Notes: generated by a model from the sequence alone, not told the origin. Numbered from the stretch's first letter, positions 9,059 to 17,033 are shown. The stretch is DNA of 43,362 nt from Deltaproteobacteria bacterium RIFCSPLOWO2_12_FULL_60_19 (GCA_001798595.1 MGSS01000123.1:1-43362); one strand, 5' to 3'. Made by a program: numbers and translations.

Positions 9059-9709
9059 ATGCGCGTCTTAAGCGACCTATTTAAGAATAATCAAGCCTGG
9101 GCCGCCGAGATCACCAAACGCGACCCCGAGTTTTTCCAGCGGCTATCCAAGCAGCAGGCGCCGCAGTATCTCTGGATCGGCTGCTCGGACAGCCGCATGC
9201 CGGCCAATCAAATCGTCGGGCTCGCGCCCGGGGAAATGTTCGTCCACCGCAACGTCGCCAACGTGGTGGTTCACACCGACCTCAACTGCCTCGCCGTAAT
9301 CCAATTCGCCGTGGATGTCCTCCACGTGCAGCACATCATCGTATGCGGCCACTACGGCTGCGGCGGCGTGCTGGCGGCGTTGCGCGGCGAGAAGCTCGGG
9401 CTGATCGACAACTGGCTGCGTCACGTGCAGGACTCGCGGGAAAGACATGGCGCGCTTCTCGACTCACTCAAAACTGAAACGGAGAGACACGACCGGCTGT
9501 GCGAGCTGAACGTGGTCGAGCAGGTCGTTCACGTGAGCCGGACAACGATCGTCCAGGATGCCTGGACGCGCGGCCAGGCGCTGTCGGTGCACGGTTGGAT
9601 CTACGAGCTGCGCGACGGTCTGCTGCGCGATCTGGATATCTGCATTACCCGCCCGAATGAAATCGCCCCGCTTTACCAATCAGCCGTCACCCGACTGAAA
9701 GGAAAATAG
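9059..9709 (+). CDS. can: Beta-class carbonic anhydrase
   Basis: The protein of 216 residues is a beta-carbonic anhydrase of the E. coli Can type and even matches its numbering. CSDSRMPANQIVG supplies Cys42, Asp44 and Arg46, and HYGCGG supplies His98 and Cys101, the zinc ligands and the catalytic Asp-Arg pair. FVHRNVANVV and the C-terminal VHGWIYEL-DG-L segments are also typical. It interconverts CO2 and bicarbonate in the cytoplasm, feeding carboxylases. The gene ends two bases before the GarR-type reductase, suggesting co-transcription, though no metabolic link is obvious. Confidence 0.95.
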   Translation: MRVLSDLFKNNQAWAAEITKRDPEFFQRLSKQQAPQYLWIGCSDSRMPANQIVGLAPGEMFVHRNVANVVVHTDLNCLAVIQFAVDVLHVQHIIVCGHYGCGGVLAALRGEKLGLIDNWLRHVQDSRERHGALLDSLKTETERHDRLCELNVVEQVVHVSRTTIVQDAWTRGQALSVHGWIYELRDGLLRDLDICITRPNEIAPLYQSAVTRLKGK

Positions 9710-9711
9710 TC

Positions 9712-10608
9712 ATGAGTAGTCCTGTCATTGGATTCATCGGCCTCGGCATCATGGGCAAGCCGATGGCGCGCCATCTGTTGAAGGCGGGCTGTCCGCTCGT
9801 GATTCATAACCGCAGCCGCGCAGCGGTGGACGAGTTGGCCAAGGAGGGCGCTCAGGTTGCCGGAACTTCACAAGAGGTCGCCGCGCGGAGCGACATCGTG
9901 ATCACCATGCTGCCGGACTCACCCGATGTCGAGCTTGTCTACGCCGGCGAACAAGGGATCTTTGCCGGGGTCAAGCAAGGCACGCTGCTGATCGACATGT
10001 CAAGCATCTCACCGGTCGTCACGCGCAGGCTCACGCTTGAGGCTGAGAAACGCGGCTGCGACATGCTGGACGCGCCGGTAAGCGGCGGCGAAGCGGGCGC
10101 GATCAGCGCGTCGCTTTCGATCATGATCGGCGGCAAGGACGCGGCGGTCGAGCGCGCAATGCCGATTTTCCAGGCATTGGGGAAAAATATCGTCCACGTC
10201 GGCGACGCGGGCGCGGGGCAGGTCGCGAAGGCGGCAAACCAGATCGTCGTCGGAATCACCATCGCGGCCGTTAGCGAGGCATTGGTGCTCGCGAAGAAAG
10301 CCGGAGTCGATCCGGCCAAGGTGCGGCAGGTGCTGCTCGGCGGCTTCGCCCAGTCGAAAATCCTCGACGCGCACGGGCAAAAAATGCTGGAGCGCAATTT
10401 CAAGCCCGGCTTTCGCATCCGCCTGCATGAGAAGGACTTGAAGATCGCCCTGGCGACCGGAAGCGAATACGGCGTGCCGCTCTTTGTTACGGGCCTGGTC
10501 GCTCAGATGATGGCGGCGATGAAATCCACCGGCCGCGGCGATCTCGATCACTCCGGCCTGGTCACGTTCGTCGAAGAGATGGCGAAGATCGAGCTGGGCC
10601 GGCAATGA
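9712..10608 (+). CDS. garR: 2-hydroxy-3-oxopropionate reductase-type beta-hydroxyacid dehydrogenase
   Basis: The 298-residue protein belongs to the 3-hydroxyisobutyrate/6-phosphogluconate dehydrogenase-like family. It has the N-terminal nucleotide-binding loop GFIGLGIMGKPMA, the substrate-binding box DAPVSGGEAGA (Ser124) and the catalytic GAGQVAKAANQI helix (Lys173, Asn176). The GGEAGA wording and the HEKDLKIAL segment favour tartronate semialdehyde reductase (GarR/GlxR), which reduces 2-hydroxy-3-oxopropionate to glycerate; 3-hydroxyisobutyrate dehydrogenase is the close alternative. His32-Asn33-Arg34 after the second strand is the arrangement of NADP-using members. It follows the carbonic anhydrase by two bases and ends just before a strong hairpin. 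Confidence 0.85.
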   Translation: MSSPVIGFIGLGIMGKPMARHLLKAGCPLVIHNRSRAAVDELAKEGAQVAGTSQEVAARSDIVITMLPDSPDVELVYAGEQGIFAGVKQGTLLIDMSSISPVVTRRLTLEAEKRGCDMLDAPVSGGEAGAISASLSIMIGGKDAAVERAMPIFQALGKNIVHVGDAGAGQVAKAANQIVVGITIAAVSEALVLAKKAGVDPAKVRQVLLGGFAQSKILDAHGQKMLERNFKPGFRIRLHEKDLKIALATGSEYGVPLFVTGLVAQMMAAMKSTGRGDLDHSGLVTFVEEMAKIELGRQ

Positions 10609-10610
10609 AC

Positions 10611-10634
10611 TACCCCGCAGCAAGCTGCGGGGTA
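10611..10634. terminator. Perfect hairpin after the garR-type gene
   Basis: The two arms taccccgcag and ctgcggggta form a 10-bp stem around a CAAG loop, two bases after the TGA. There is no long U tract, so it is either a rho-independent-like terminator of weak type or a dispersed palindrome. A related palindrome with the same core (cgcagcaagctgcg) recurs at 10774. Confidence 0.5.
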
Positions 10635-10670
10635 TCAAGAGGCTCTCGGGTGACTTTTCTCCAACTGGTC

Positions 10671-10695
10671 ACCCCCGAATGTTTTAATCGGGGGT
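10671..10695. repeat. Inverted repeat, 8-bp arms
   Basis: acccccga and tcgggggt flank a 9-base T/A-rich loop. It is the second of four palindromes in the 208-base gap between two convergent genes and could act as part of a bidirectional terminator. Confidence 0.5.
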
Positions 10696-10715
10696 CCAGT
10701 CCGAATTTCGCCTGG

Positions 10716-10740
10716 ATTCCCGCTAAAAGCATGCGGGAAT
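10716..10740. repeat. REP-like palindrome (attcccgc ... gcgggaat)
   Basis: Perfect 8-bp arms surround a 9-base loop, flanked by CTGG and GACGG. This wording is that of a dispersed palindromic repeat common in proteobacterial intergenic DNA; a relative (atgcccgc-ggaa-gcgggcat) is at 27088. Confidence 0.6.
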
Positions 10741-10773
10741 GACGGACTCTGACAGTTCTGCCAACCACCACTA

Positions 10774-10787
10774 CGCAGCAAGCTGCG
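10774..10787. repeat. Second copy of the cgcagc-aa-gctgcg palindrome
   Basis: The 14-base core is identical to the core of the hairpin at 10611-10634, about 160 bases away in the same orientation, so the pair forms direct repeats of a palindrome bracketing the two other inverted repeats. Confidence 0.5.
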
Positions 10788-10816
10788 GGAAATTGACCCG
10801 AAGAGATTAAAACGGT

Positions 10817-12046
10817 TCATGCCTGTTCGTCTGCCGGCGGCGCCGGCGGCCTCGCGGCAAACATACAGAGCGTCGACAACAGGCTGACGAAGGCAAAAAT
10901 GGTAAAGGGAATCGTGTAGCTCTTCGTCAGGTCGTAGCAAAACCCGGCTACAATCGGCCCCAGGAAAGTCCCCGCCGTCGTGATCGAGCGGCTCATGCCG
11001 TGGATCGTCGCGAAGTGCCGCGTGCCGAAGTAATCGGCGCGGATCGGCTCTTGAAGCGAAGCCAGACCGCCGTAGGCCAGAGAATAAATCACCGTGAAGG
11101 TCCCAAAGACGTAAAGATCGTCGGCCCAACCTATGAACAGCACCGAGACAGAGAGCGAAATGAGCAGGCCGATGATCAGTCTCCGCTTGTCGAATATGTC
11201 CCCGAGCCACGCCATCCCGAGACGGGCAGGAGCGCCGATCAACGCGGAAAGGCCGAGGAGCCCGCTCGCCGCCGCCGTGCTCCATCCTCGATCGACCAGG
11301 AGGATCACAAAATGGACCGAGACGCCCTCCGTTACCATATGGCGCAGCGCCATGGCGATGGAGAGATTCCAAAACGACCTCGTTCGCATCGCCTGACGCA
11401 GCGTGAAGTGCGCCTCGGAGGCGTGAGTTTCGCGCGCGTCGCCTTCTTTTGCCTCCGGCGCTTCAGCCGCCCCGCCCGCTTCCTGTTTGTAGATGCGCGC
11501 GATCAGCAAAGCCAGGGGAAGACTGACCACGAGTAAGATGATTCCGGAAACCACCGCCGCGGTTCTCCATCCCCACACGCCGATTATCCAGCCGATGACC
11601 GGCACGAGAGGGCCGGACAGTCCCGGTCCCATCCGGTAGATTCCGAACGCGAAGCTCCGGCGCGCGCGGAAGACCTGCGCGATCATGACGCTGATCGGCA
11701 TGTTGTAGCCGAGGCTGGAGCCGAGGACGATTCCCAGGACGATCACCGCGTAGAGCGTCGGCAGCGACTCGACCAGGCTCAGGCAGAAAAATCCGACCGT
11801 GGCAACGAAGATGCCCGCGAACATCATTTTCGGCGGGCCGAACCGGTCCGTGGCGTAGCCCTCCAGCGGGCCCAGCAGGCCGGATTCGATTCTGGCGAGG
11901 GAGAACGCGCCCGAGATTGCGGTCCGGCTCCAGCCGAACTCCCGCTCGAAGGAGGGAAAGTAGGCGCTCAGTCCGAAATAGCTAAGGCCGGTGTTGACGG
12001 CGTGCGCCAGGCACCCGGCGATGACGATCCACCAGCGTTGATTCAT
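10817..12046 (-). CDS. Major facilitator superfamily transporter
   Basis: The product is about 409 residues with twelve hydrophobic segments in two halves and a charged central loop (about 195-220, EAGGAAEAPEAKEGDARETH). MFS hallmarks are GLLGPLEGYATDRFGPPKMM after helix 2 and DIFDKRRLIIG in the equivalent loop of the second half. The overall look is of the monocarboxylate/oxalate-formate antiporter-like branch, so an organic acid is a reasonable guess. The start at 12046 (MNQRWWIVIAG) fits the beginning of helix 1; an ATG 14 codons upstream at 12088 is possible, but neither has a strong ribosome-binding site. It converges on the garR-type gene. Substrate not determined. Confidence 0.88.
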   Translation of the reverse strand: MNQRWWIVIAGCLAHAVNTGLSYFGLSAYFPSFEREFGWSRTAISGAFSLARIESGLLGPLEGYATDRFGPPKMMFAGIFVATVGFFCLSLVESLPTLYAVIVLGIVLGSSLGYNMPISVMIAQVFRARRSFAFGIYRMGPGLSGPLVPVIGWIIGVWGWRTAAVVSGIILLVVSLPLALLIARIYKQEAGGAAEAPEAKEGDARETHASEAHFTLRQAMRTRSFWNLSIAMALRHMVTEGVSVHFVILLVDRGWSTAAASGLLGLSALIGAPARLGMAWLGDIFDKRRLIIGLLISLSVSVLFIGWADDLYVFGTFTVIYSLAYGGLASLQEPIRADYFGTRHFATIHGMSRSITTAGTFLGPIVAGFCYDLTKSYTIPFTIFAFVSLLSTLCMFAARPPAPPADEQA

Positions 12047-12089
12047 GGGTGAGGTAGACCGAGGCTGGTGAAAACGCCCATATGCCATA

Positions 12090-12106
12090 GCCCGCCATTG
12101 GCGGGC
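12090..12106. repeat. Short inverted repeat (gcccgcca/tggcgggc)
   Basis: Eight-base arms are separated by one base, so the practical hairpin is gcccgc with a five-base loop. It is at the upstream end of the MFS gene, overlapping the optional longer start, which argues for the shorter start. Confidence 0.4.
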
Positions 12107-12124
12107 GTTACGCTGGTCGTGCTC

Positions 12125-12175
12125 GGTCCGCTTCGCGTCAACGTACTGAAGTGAGTACGCCTCCGCTCGCGGACC
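12125..12175. repeat. Nested inverted repeat (cruciform-like) between MFS and amidohydrolase genes
   Basis: Outer arms ggtccgc and gcggacc enclose inner arms cgtact and agtacg, giving a 51-base element with two coaxial stems. It looks like a dispersed genomic palindrome rather than a gene part. Lying between two minus-strand genes, it could terminate the upstream cluster or be structural in RNA. Confidence 0.45.
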
Positions 12176-12249
12176 TTCGCACGCCTCGTCTCTGGATCGT
12201 TTTGACCGGTCTCAAAATAGATTCGCAGGTAAAGAATCGGAACCGAAGC

Positions 12250-13263
12250 TTAGTCCAGCCACATCAGCTTCGCCGGATTATCTTTGAGCATCACGCTCAC
12301 TTCATTCGGCTTGATCCCAAACCCCAGCAACGCGCGGATGAAGACGCGCATGCCGTCGATCGCGTTCATGTGGAGCACCTGGCCGAAGTCGCTGCCGATG
12401 ATGCAGCGGTCCGGGCCGATCGCTTTGATCGTCCGGATCGTCTCCATCGGATCGGCCACCGGCTGGTACAGACTCGGGATCATCGGCTGGCAATAAGTGC
12501 CGACGTAGACGCCGAGATCGCGGAGCTGCTTCATCTCGTCGAGGAGCAGCTTGTTGAGCTCCAATAATGGATGATCGAGCGTCGCCCGGACGCCGATCTC
12601 TTTGGCGAGCTTGGCCAGCGGCAGCAGCTCTTGAAAGTCGGTGTGGCCGAAGCCGATGCCGACCTTCTTCTCCACCGCCAGCTCCATGATCTCTTTCACT
12701 TCCGGCAGGACCTTGCCGTCTTCGGCGACCAGGCGCACGCCGCCTTTTTCCGGTTGGCCGGCGCCGCGCCAGAATCCGAGCGAAGTAAACGTCGGGAACC
12801 AGATCATCTTGAAATTAGGATACTGAAGCGCGACCCGAATATATTCCGGCCTCATCCCGTGGCACGTTCCCGCGCCGCCGTAAACCTCGACGCGGTTGGT
12901 CAGCTCCCCTTTCTCGATCAATGTATCGATGTGCTTCTGCGTCAAGTACGCGGCCGTGGCGCTGACGTTCCAATGATCCTTGAACGCGACCGCGCGCATG
13001 CCGCACTTCGACGCCTCGACGGCGATCTGAAGCATGTCCTGCGAGCGGTGAACGAAATCGGGGTAGGCGTGGATGTGGCAGTCGATCGCGCCTTTGAGCA
13101 GTTCGTTTTCTATTCCCGGATAGATCTTGAGCATCTCCGGATTATCTTTGAGCATCTGATAAAAATAATCTTTCGCGTTGAGCTGGCGCACCCGCTCCAA
13201 CGTCAAAGTGCGCCCCACCATCAACGCTTCCGCGGCCGCGGCATCGGCAGCAAAATCACACAT
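12250..13263 (-). CDS. Amidohydrolase-fold metal-dependent hydrolase (DUF6282-like)
   Basis: This 337-residue protein has the metal-site order of the amidohydrolase superfamily: DCHIHAYPD (His63, His65), FKDHW (Lys95, His97), GFGHTDF (His207), TLDHPL (His231) and IGSDFGQ (Asp292). The DCHIHAYPDFVHRS opening is like that of the DUF6282 group, which is uncharacterised. A strong GGAGGTGAGAG ribosome-binding site precedes the ATG. It is the last gene of the minus-strand cluster from 20.25 kb but is separated from the upstream LLM gene by 207 bases of tandem repeat. The reaction could be hydrolysis, lactone opening or decarboxylation; sequence alone does not decide. Confidence 0.75.
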   Translation of the reverse strand: MCDFAADAAAAEALMVGRTLTLERVRQLNAKDYFYQMLKDNPEMLKIYPGIENELLKGAIDCHIHAYPDFVHRSQDMLQIAVEASKCGMRAVAFKDHWNVSATAAYLTQKHIDTLIEKGELTNRVEVYGGAGTCHGMRPEYIRVALQYPNFKMIWFPTFTSLGFWRGAGQPEKGGVRLVAEDGKVLPEVKEIMELAVEKKVGIGFGHTDFQELLPLAKLAKEIGVRATLDHPLLELNKLLLDEMKQLRDLGVYVGTYCQPMIPSLYQPVADPMETIRTIKAIGPDRCIIGSDFGQVLHMNAIDGMRVFIRALLGFGIKPNEVSVMLKDNPAKLMWLD

Positions 13264-13287
13264 CTCTCACCTCCAAGACTCAGTTTG

Positions 13288-13422
13288 TTGGGTTCGTTGG
13301 GTTTTTTGGGTTTATTGGGTTCATTGCGTTAGTTGGGTTTAGTGAGTCCGTTGGGTTCATTGGGTTGATTGGGTTCGTTGGGTTCTTTGGGTTGATTGGG
13401 TTCGTTGGGTTCTTTGGGTTTA
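13288..13422. repeat. Tandem repeat, 15 units of 9 bp (ttgggttNN)
   Basis: Fifteen consecutive 9-base units begin at 13288. Most read ttgggtt plus two variable bases (cg, tt, ta, ca, ga, ct), with two degenerate units (ttgcgttag and gtgagtccg). The period is a multiple of three, and on the minus strand the array would read as Asn-Pro-X tripeptides, but no gene-like context supports translation. It lies between the LLM and amidohydrolase-fold genes. Confidence 0.9.
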
Positions 13423-13462
13423 ACTCAAGAAACTCAATGAACTCAAGAAACTCAACAAACTC
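13422..13462. repeat. Second 9-bp tandem repeat (aactcaaNN), about 4.5 units
   Basis: Units aactcaaga, aactcaatg, aactcaaga and aactcaaca, then a partial unit, follow immediately after the ttgggttNN array. The same period but a different word suggests a composite minisatellite whose two halves expanded separately, or a partly complementary second arm (aactcaa versus ttgggtt). Confidence 0.8.
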
Positions 13463-13470
13463 CCTATTGC

Positions 13471-14472
13471 CTAACTTTTTCCCCAAGCTTGAAGGAATCT
13501 TCGTGCGTCTTTGACCACCGGCTCCGTGACCGGGACGTAGGGAATGACGAGGCGGTTCGCGCCGGCCTCTTCAAACGGTTTAAGTTTTTCTTTAATTTCA
13601 CTGATCGAAGTCCCTGGGATTACAGGTAGCCTGTCCATGTAGGCATCGGTCAGCGCGCCCATCGCCGCTTTAAAGCCGCCCTGCTTGAAGGCATCCTGAA
13701 TCGCGTTGACCTCCGCCTCGAATCCCAGCCCTTTGAGCATGTCACTGTAGTGGTCGGCAAGGTTATAGAAGGTCAAAACCTGGCGGAGCTTCGAGCGCGC
13801 CAGCGTACGATCGGGATTCAACGAGACTCTGCATTTAGCGATGATCTCGACTTTGTTCGGATCGCGTCCCGCCTCCTTCGCCCCCTCGCGCACGCGCGCG
13901 GCGATCTCGCGAATCTTCGCCGGCGTCGCCATGTTGATGAACACGCCGTCGGCGATCTTTCCGACCAGCCTGGTCATCTGCGGCCCGAGGCCCGCCAGAT
14001 AGATCGGAAACTTCGGATGGCTCGGTTTCCACGATAACTGGAATCGCTTGCCCGTCTGGTAGATCTCGCCTTCGTATTCGACGCGCTCGCCCGCGGCGAC
14101 CTTGCGGACAATCTCGATATACTCGCGCGCGCGCTTGAGCGGACGGTCGAAAACGCCGCCGTGCCAGCCGGCGATGCTCTTGTTCGCCACGCCGAGGCCC
14201 AGCAGCAGGCGGCCGCCGGAGAGGTCTTGCAGCGTCGCCGATTGAATTCCAAGAGTCACCGGGCTGCGGCCATAGATGTGGTAGATCGCGGTGCCGAGCT
14301 TGATCGTTTTCGTCCGGCTCGCCGCGGCGGAGATCAACACCAGCGGATCGGTGCTGTTGGACTCCCCTTTCCAGTAGGCGCCGAAACCGACATCCTCGGC
14401 GATCTCGACCAGGCCGATAACGTCCGCCGCCGGGTAGTGCGCCGCCGAATTAATTTCTATGTCATAAACCAT
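13471..14472 (-). CDS. LLM-class (luciferase-like, probably F420-dependent) oxidoreductase
   Basis: The start at 14472 is chosen because GGAAGGGA lies before this ATG; a TTG eight codons upstream lacks a site. The 333-residue product is a bacterial-luciferase-like TIM barrel. It shows VIGLVEIAEDVGFGAYWKGE near the N-terminus, KLGTAIYHIYGRSP, LQDLSGGRLLLGLGV, then WHGGVFDRPLKRAREYIEIVRK and YLAGLGPQMTRLVGKIADG. This is the pattern of F420-dependent tetrahydromethanopterin-reductase-like members, although FMN use is possible. It is the paralogue of the LLM gene at 17034 and lies 27 bases after the nearer M24 gene. Probable role: reduction or oxidation of a pathway intermediate. Confidence 0.9.
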   Translation of the reverse strand: MVYDIEINSAAHYPAADVIGLVEIAEDVGFGAYWKGESNSTDPLVLISAAASRTKTIKLGTAIYHIYGRSPVTLGIQSATLQDLSGGRLLLGLGVANKSIAGWHGGVFDRPLKRAREYIEIVRKVAAGERVEYEGEIYQTGKRFQLSWKPSHPKFPIYLAGLGPQMTRLVGKIADGVFINMATPAKIREIAARVREGAKEAGRDPNKVEIIAKCRVSLNPDRTLARSKLRQVLTFYNLADHYSDMLKGLGFEAEVNAIQDAFKQGGFKAAMGALTDAYMDRLPVIPGTSISEIKEKLKPFEEAGANRLVIPYVPVTEPVVKDARRFLQAWGKS

Positions 14473-14499
14473 GCGCTGGTCCCTTCCAATTTTCAATGA

Positions 14500-15690
14500 C
14501 TATGCGACTGAGATCGCGCCATGCGCCCGCTTCGAAAGCAGCTCTCCGTCCTTTTCCGTCACCAGGACCGTTCCGCCCCATGTAAATCGAGTCTTACCGT
14601 CCGCGCCCGTCACCGTCGGCCGCCAGAGCCATAGCGTGTTTTTCTCGACGGTAAGTTCCTTCAGCGCGTCCGGCTGGGTCATCGCCCCGATGACCGGTCC
14701 GTCGTCTCCGGCGCCCCTCCCGACCAGGCGAACCTTCGCCTTCATCCCGCCTTTCTCGGCGACACTCTTGGAAAATTCGAGAAGTTCCGCGCACGATCTC
14801 CCCGGCGTCAACAACTTAACCCCCTCGTCGAAAATTTCCCGCTGCCTCGCAACAACGGGCTTCCATGCCTCCGGAATCGGCCCGAGCAAAACCGCCTGGT
14901 CCTCTTCGGCGATTTGCGTTCCGAAAACCGCGATCATTTCGGTCTGAGCGAGGCTGTTCGCTTTGAGTCTGCGCCCTAGTGGCGGATCGGTGAAGCGCTT
15001 GGCGTCCGAGCCGTCGCTCATTCCCAGAGTGAGCGCCCAGGGAAAATATTCCGCGCCCAACTCCAGCATACGCGCCATCACGCGAGCGTAAAGCGCCGCC
15101 GCGTCCACGCCGGACCGCGCCGCCGCCGCCAGCTCGGCGAGCCCCGCTTCGGCAATCTCCACCGCCTTGCGCATGGAGGCGATCTCCTCGGCGCTCTTGA
15201 TGTAGCGCGCGAAGCCGAGAATATCCGTTGCCTCCTCGAACCTGGCATTCGGCAACCGCCGCATCACGGCGGCGAACGCGCCGTGGTTGACCACTCCGTC
15301 GATCGACGTAACGTGGGAGACTCTGCCCCCCTTGAGTCCGGCGACACCGATGCGCGCGCGCTCCATCCCCAGCTCGAGCAACGCCTCGGCCATCGGCTCC
15401 GACCATTCGCGGCTGGTCTGCCACGGCTCGGGCGCCCAGGTGTTGCTCGAACTACGGTCTGCGATGATGATCGGCGGGCGGCCGTCGGTCGGGAGGACGA
15501 CGGAGGAGCAGCGAAGCTGCGTCAGATAGCGCGCGTCAATGCCGTCCCCGAGCGGAACGAAGATGCAGTCGAAGCCGGCCTTGGCGCCGCTTTCCCTCAC
15601 CGCTTTCCATCGGCGATCGCGCTCCTGCAGCGAATAGTTCGACCAAACATAAACAGTCGCGCCGGCTCTCGTCGGCGGTTTGTAAGCCAT
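14500..15690 (-). CDS. Creatinase/aminopeptidase-like M24 protein with degraded metal site (copy 1)
   Basis: The start at 15690 is fixed by GGAGG five bases upstream; a GTG four codons earlier lies inside that site. The 396-residue protein has the two-domain layout of M24B proteins: an N-terminal creatinase domain (YSLQERDRRWKAVRE to about residue 150) and a pita-bread C-terminal domain. The metal-ligand positions look lost: the usual HG-x-GH loop reads GRGAGDDGP without its histidine, and the last acidic box (E-D-T-V-L-V-T in Xaa-Pro peptidases) reads WGGTVLVT. It is therefore probably a metal-free creatinase-like C-N hydrolase or a non-catalytic partner. It is a paralogue of the gene immediately upstream. 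Confidence 0.82.
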   Translation of the reverse strand: MAYKPPTRAGATVYVWSNYSLQERDRRWKAVRESGAKAGFDCIFVPLGDGIDARYLTQLRCSSVVLPTDGRPPIIIADRSSSNTWAPEPWQTSREWSEPMAEALLELGMERARIGVAGLKGGRVSHVTSIDGVVNHGAFAAVMRRLPNARFEEATDILGFARYIKSAEEIASMRKAVEIAEAGLAELAAAARSGVDAAALYARVMARMLELGAEYFPWALTLGMSDGSDAKRFTDPPLGRRLKANSLAQTEMIAVFGTQIAEEDQAVLLGPIPEAWKPVVARQREIFDEGVKLLTPGRSCAELLEFSKSVAEKGGMKAKVRLVGRGAGDDGPVIGAMTQPDALKELTVEKNTLWLWRPTVTGADGKTRFTWGGTVLVTEKDGELLSKRAHGAISVA

Positions 15691-15705
15691 AAAAACCTCC
15701 ACTGA

Positions 15706-15772
15706 AGAATCCAGAAGTCAGTAGCTAGGAGCCAGAATCCGCTCCGCTCCCTCATTCTGAATTCTGGATTCT
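15706..15772. repeat. Inverted repeat with 11-bp arms between the two M24 genes
   Basis: agaatccagaa (15706-15716) and ttctggattct (15762-15772) are perfect complements around a 45-base spacer that itself carries imperfect copies of the same words. The region is probably a simple intergenic repeat. In mRNA it would form a long hairpin between the paralogues and could set their relative expression. Confidence 0.6.
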
Positions 15773-15785
15773 GAATTCTTCTGTT

Positions 15786-17000
15786 CTACTGAATCGAAAT
15801 CATCCCCGGCGTGCGCTTGACGAGCTGCACGGCGCCGGTTTTTGTGAGCACGACGCAGCCGCCCCAGCTGTATTGAACCTTCTCGTCGTCAGACATCGCA
15901 ATCGGCTTCCAGATGTAAACATTGCCCTCCTGCATGACGACTTCGCGCACGCGCTCGCCGCGGTCCTGCGGCGTGAGCAGCGGCCCGTCGTCGCCGTAGC
16001 CGCGCCCGTGCATGAGGATCAAGCTGTTCATGCCACGCGACTTTCCGAAGCTGTTGACCGAATCGATGAACTCGTGGTACACGATGCCGGGCTTGAGCCG
16101 CTCAAGTCCGGCGTAGAAAAGATCGCGCTGGAGATCGGCCACCCGCTGCCACGCCTCGGGGATCGGCCCGAGCATGAATCCCTGCTGCTCCTGCGCGATC
16201 ATCCCGCCCCACAGCGCGTCGACTTCGTTGTGAATCCGATACATCGGCTGAAGCGTGCGCCCCTCGGGCGGATCTTCGAAACGCGGTAGCCTCGCGGCAT
16301 CGAGCGGGCCGGTGTAAAGCGCCAGCGGATAATAGCCGCTCCCCAGCTCGAGCATCCGACGCATGACGCTCGTATAGAGATGCGCGTCGGTGACGCCCGG
16401 CCGCGCCACCCGGCCCATCTCTTCGATGCCCGCCGCCGCAATCGCGGCGCCGCGGCGCAGGCAGTCTATTTCTTCGCCGCTCTTTACGTACCGCGCGTAG
16501 GCTACGGCGTCATCGTCGTCTTCGAACCTGGCGTTCGGCAACCGGCGCAAAACCTCGGCGTAGGATGTGTGATTGACCACCCCCGCGTAGGCGCGCCCAT
16601 GTACCACTCGGCCGCGACTGAGGCCGGCCACGCCGATCCGCGCGCGCTCCATGCCGTATTCGATCAGCGCTTCGGCCATCGCCTCGCCCCACGAGCGCTT
16701 TACCCGGCGGAACTCGGGAAGCCAGTCGTTGCCCTGCTCTACGTCGCTGACAATAATCGGTTTGCGGCCATCGGTCGGCAGGATCACCGCGCCGTTCTCC
16801 AACAGCGTGAGATAGCGGCAGTCCGACCGCATGCCGCGCGCCTGCTCAAGCGACAGGTGTTGGTTCCGCCCGTCGACACAGAGCGGAACCAGAATGCAGT
16901 CGAAGCCCCGTTTGGCCGCCTGCTTCCTGACCGCCTCCCAACGGCGGTCGCGTTCCGCGAGAGAAAAACCTTTCCAAGTCGTATCCGCCGGCGCTTCCAT
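15786..17000 (-). CDS. Creatinase/aminopeptidase-like M24 protein (copy 2)
   Basis: The ATG at 17000 has AAGGAGG 6 bases before it; the upstream in-frame GTG would overlap that site. The protein of 404 residues aligns over its full length with copy 1 (FSLAERDRRWEAVRK; MERARIGVAGLSRGRV; GPIPEAWQRVADLQRD). Unlike copy 1 it keeps the histidine of the catalytic loop (MHGRGYGDDGPL), but the last glutamate box again reads SWGGCVVLT and the first aspartate pair is replaced by NEVDALWGGMIAQEQQG. Full dinuclear metal binding is therefore unlikely. With copy 1 it may form a heterodimer, as pita-bread enzymes usually dimerise. It lies between the two LLM genes in the same transcription unit. Confidence 0.85.
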   Translation of the reverse strand: MEAPADTTWKGFSLAERDRRWEAVRKQAAKRGFDCILVPLCVDGRNQHLSLEQARGMRSDCRYLTLLENGAVILPTDGRKPIIVSDVEQGNDWLPEFRRVKRSWGEAMAEALIEYGMERARIGVAGLSRGRVVHGRAYAGVVNHTSYAEVLRRLPNARFEDDDDAVAYARYVKSGEEIDCLRRGAAIAAAGIEEMGRVARPGVTDAHLYTSVMRRMLELGSGYYPLALYTGPLDAARLPRFEDPPEGRTLQPMYRIHNEVDALWGGMIAQEQQGFMLGPIPEAWQRVADLQRDLFYAGLERLKPGIVYHEFIDSVNSFGKSRGMNSLILMHGRGYGDDGPLLTPQDRGERVREVVMQEGNVYIWKPIAMSDDEKVQYSWGGCVVLTKTGAVQLVKRTPGMISIQ

Positions 17001-17033
17001 ATCGTCCTCCTTCACAGAGCGTTGAAAGCAGAG

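Noticed and set aside
13288-13462. Regular repeats considered as a CRISPR array
   Set aside because: Units are 9 bases and contiguous with no spacers, and no cas gene is present.
13280-13486. A 68-codon minus-strand frame encoding Asn-Pro-X tripeptide repeats
   Set aside because: It is produced by the 9-bp tandem array. It has no ribosome-binding site, and its non-repeat part is the second repeat read through.
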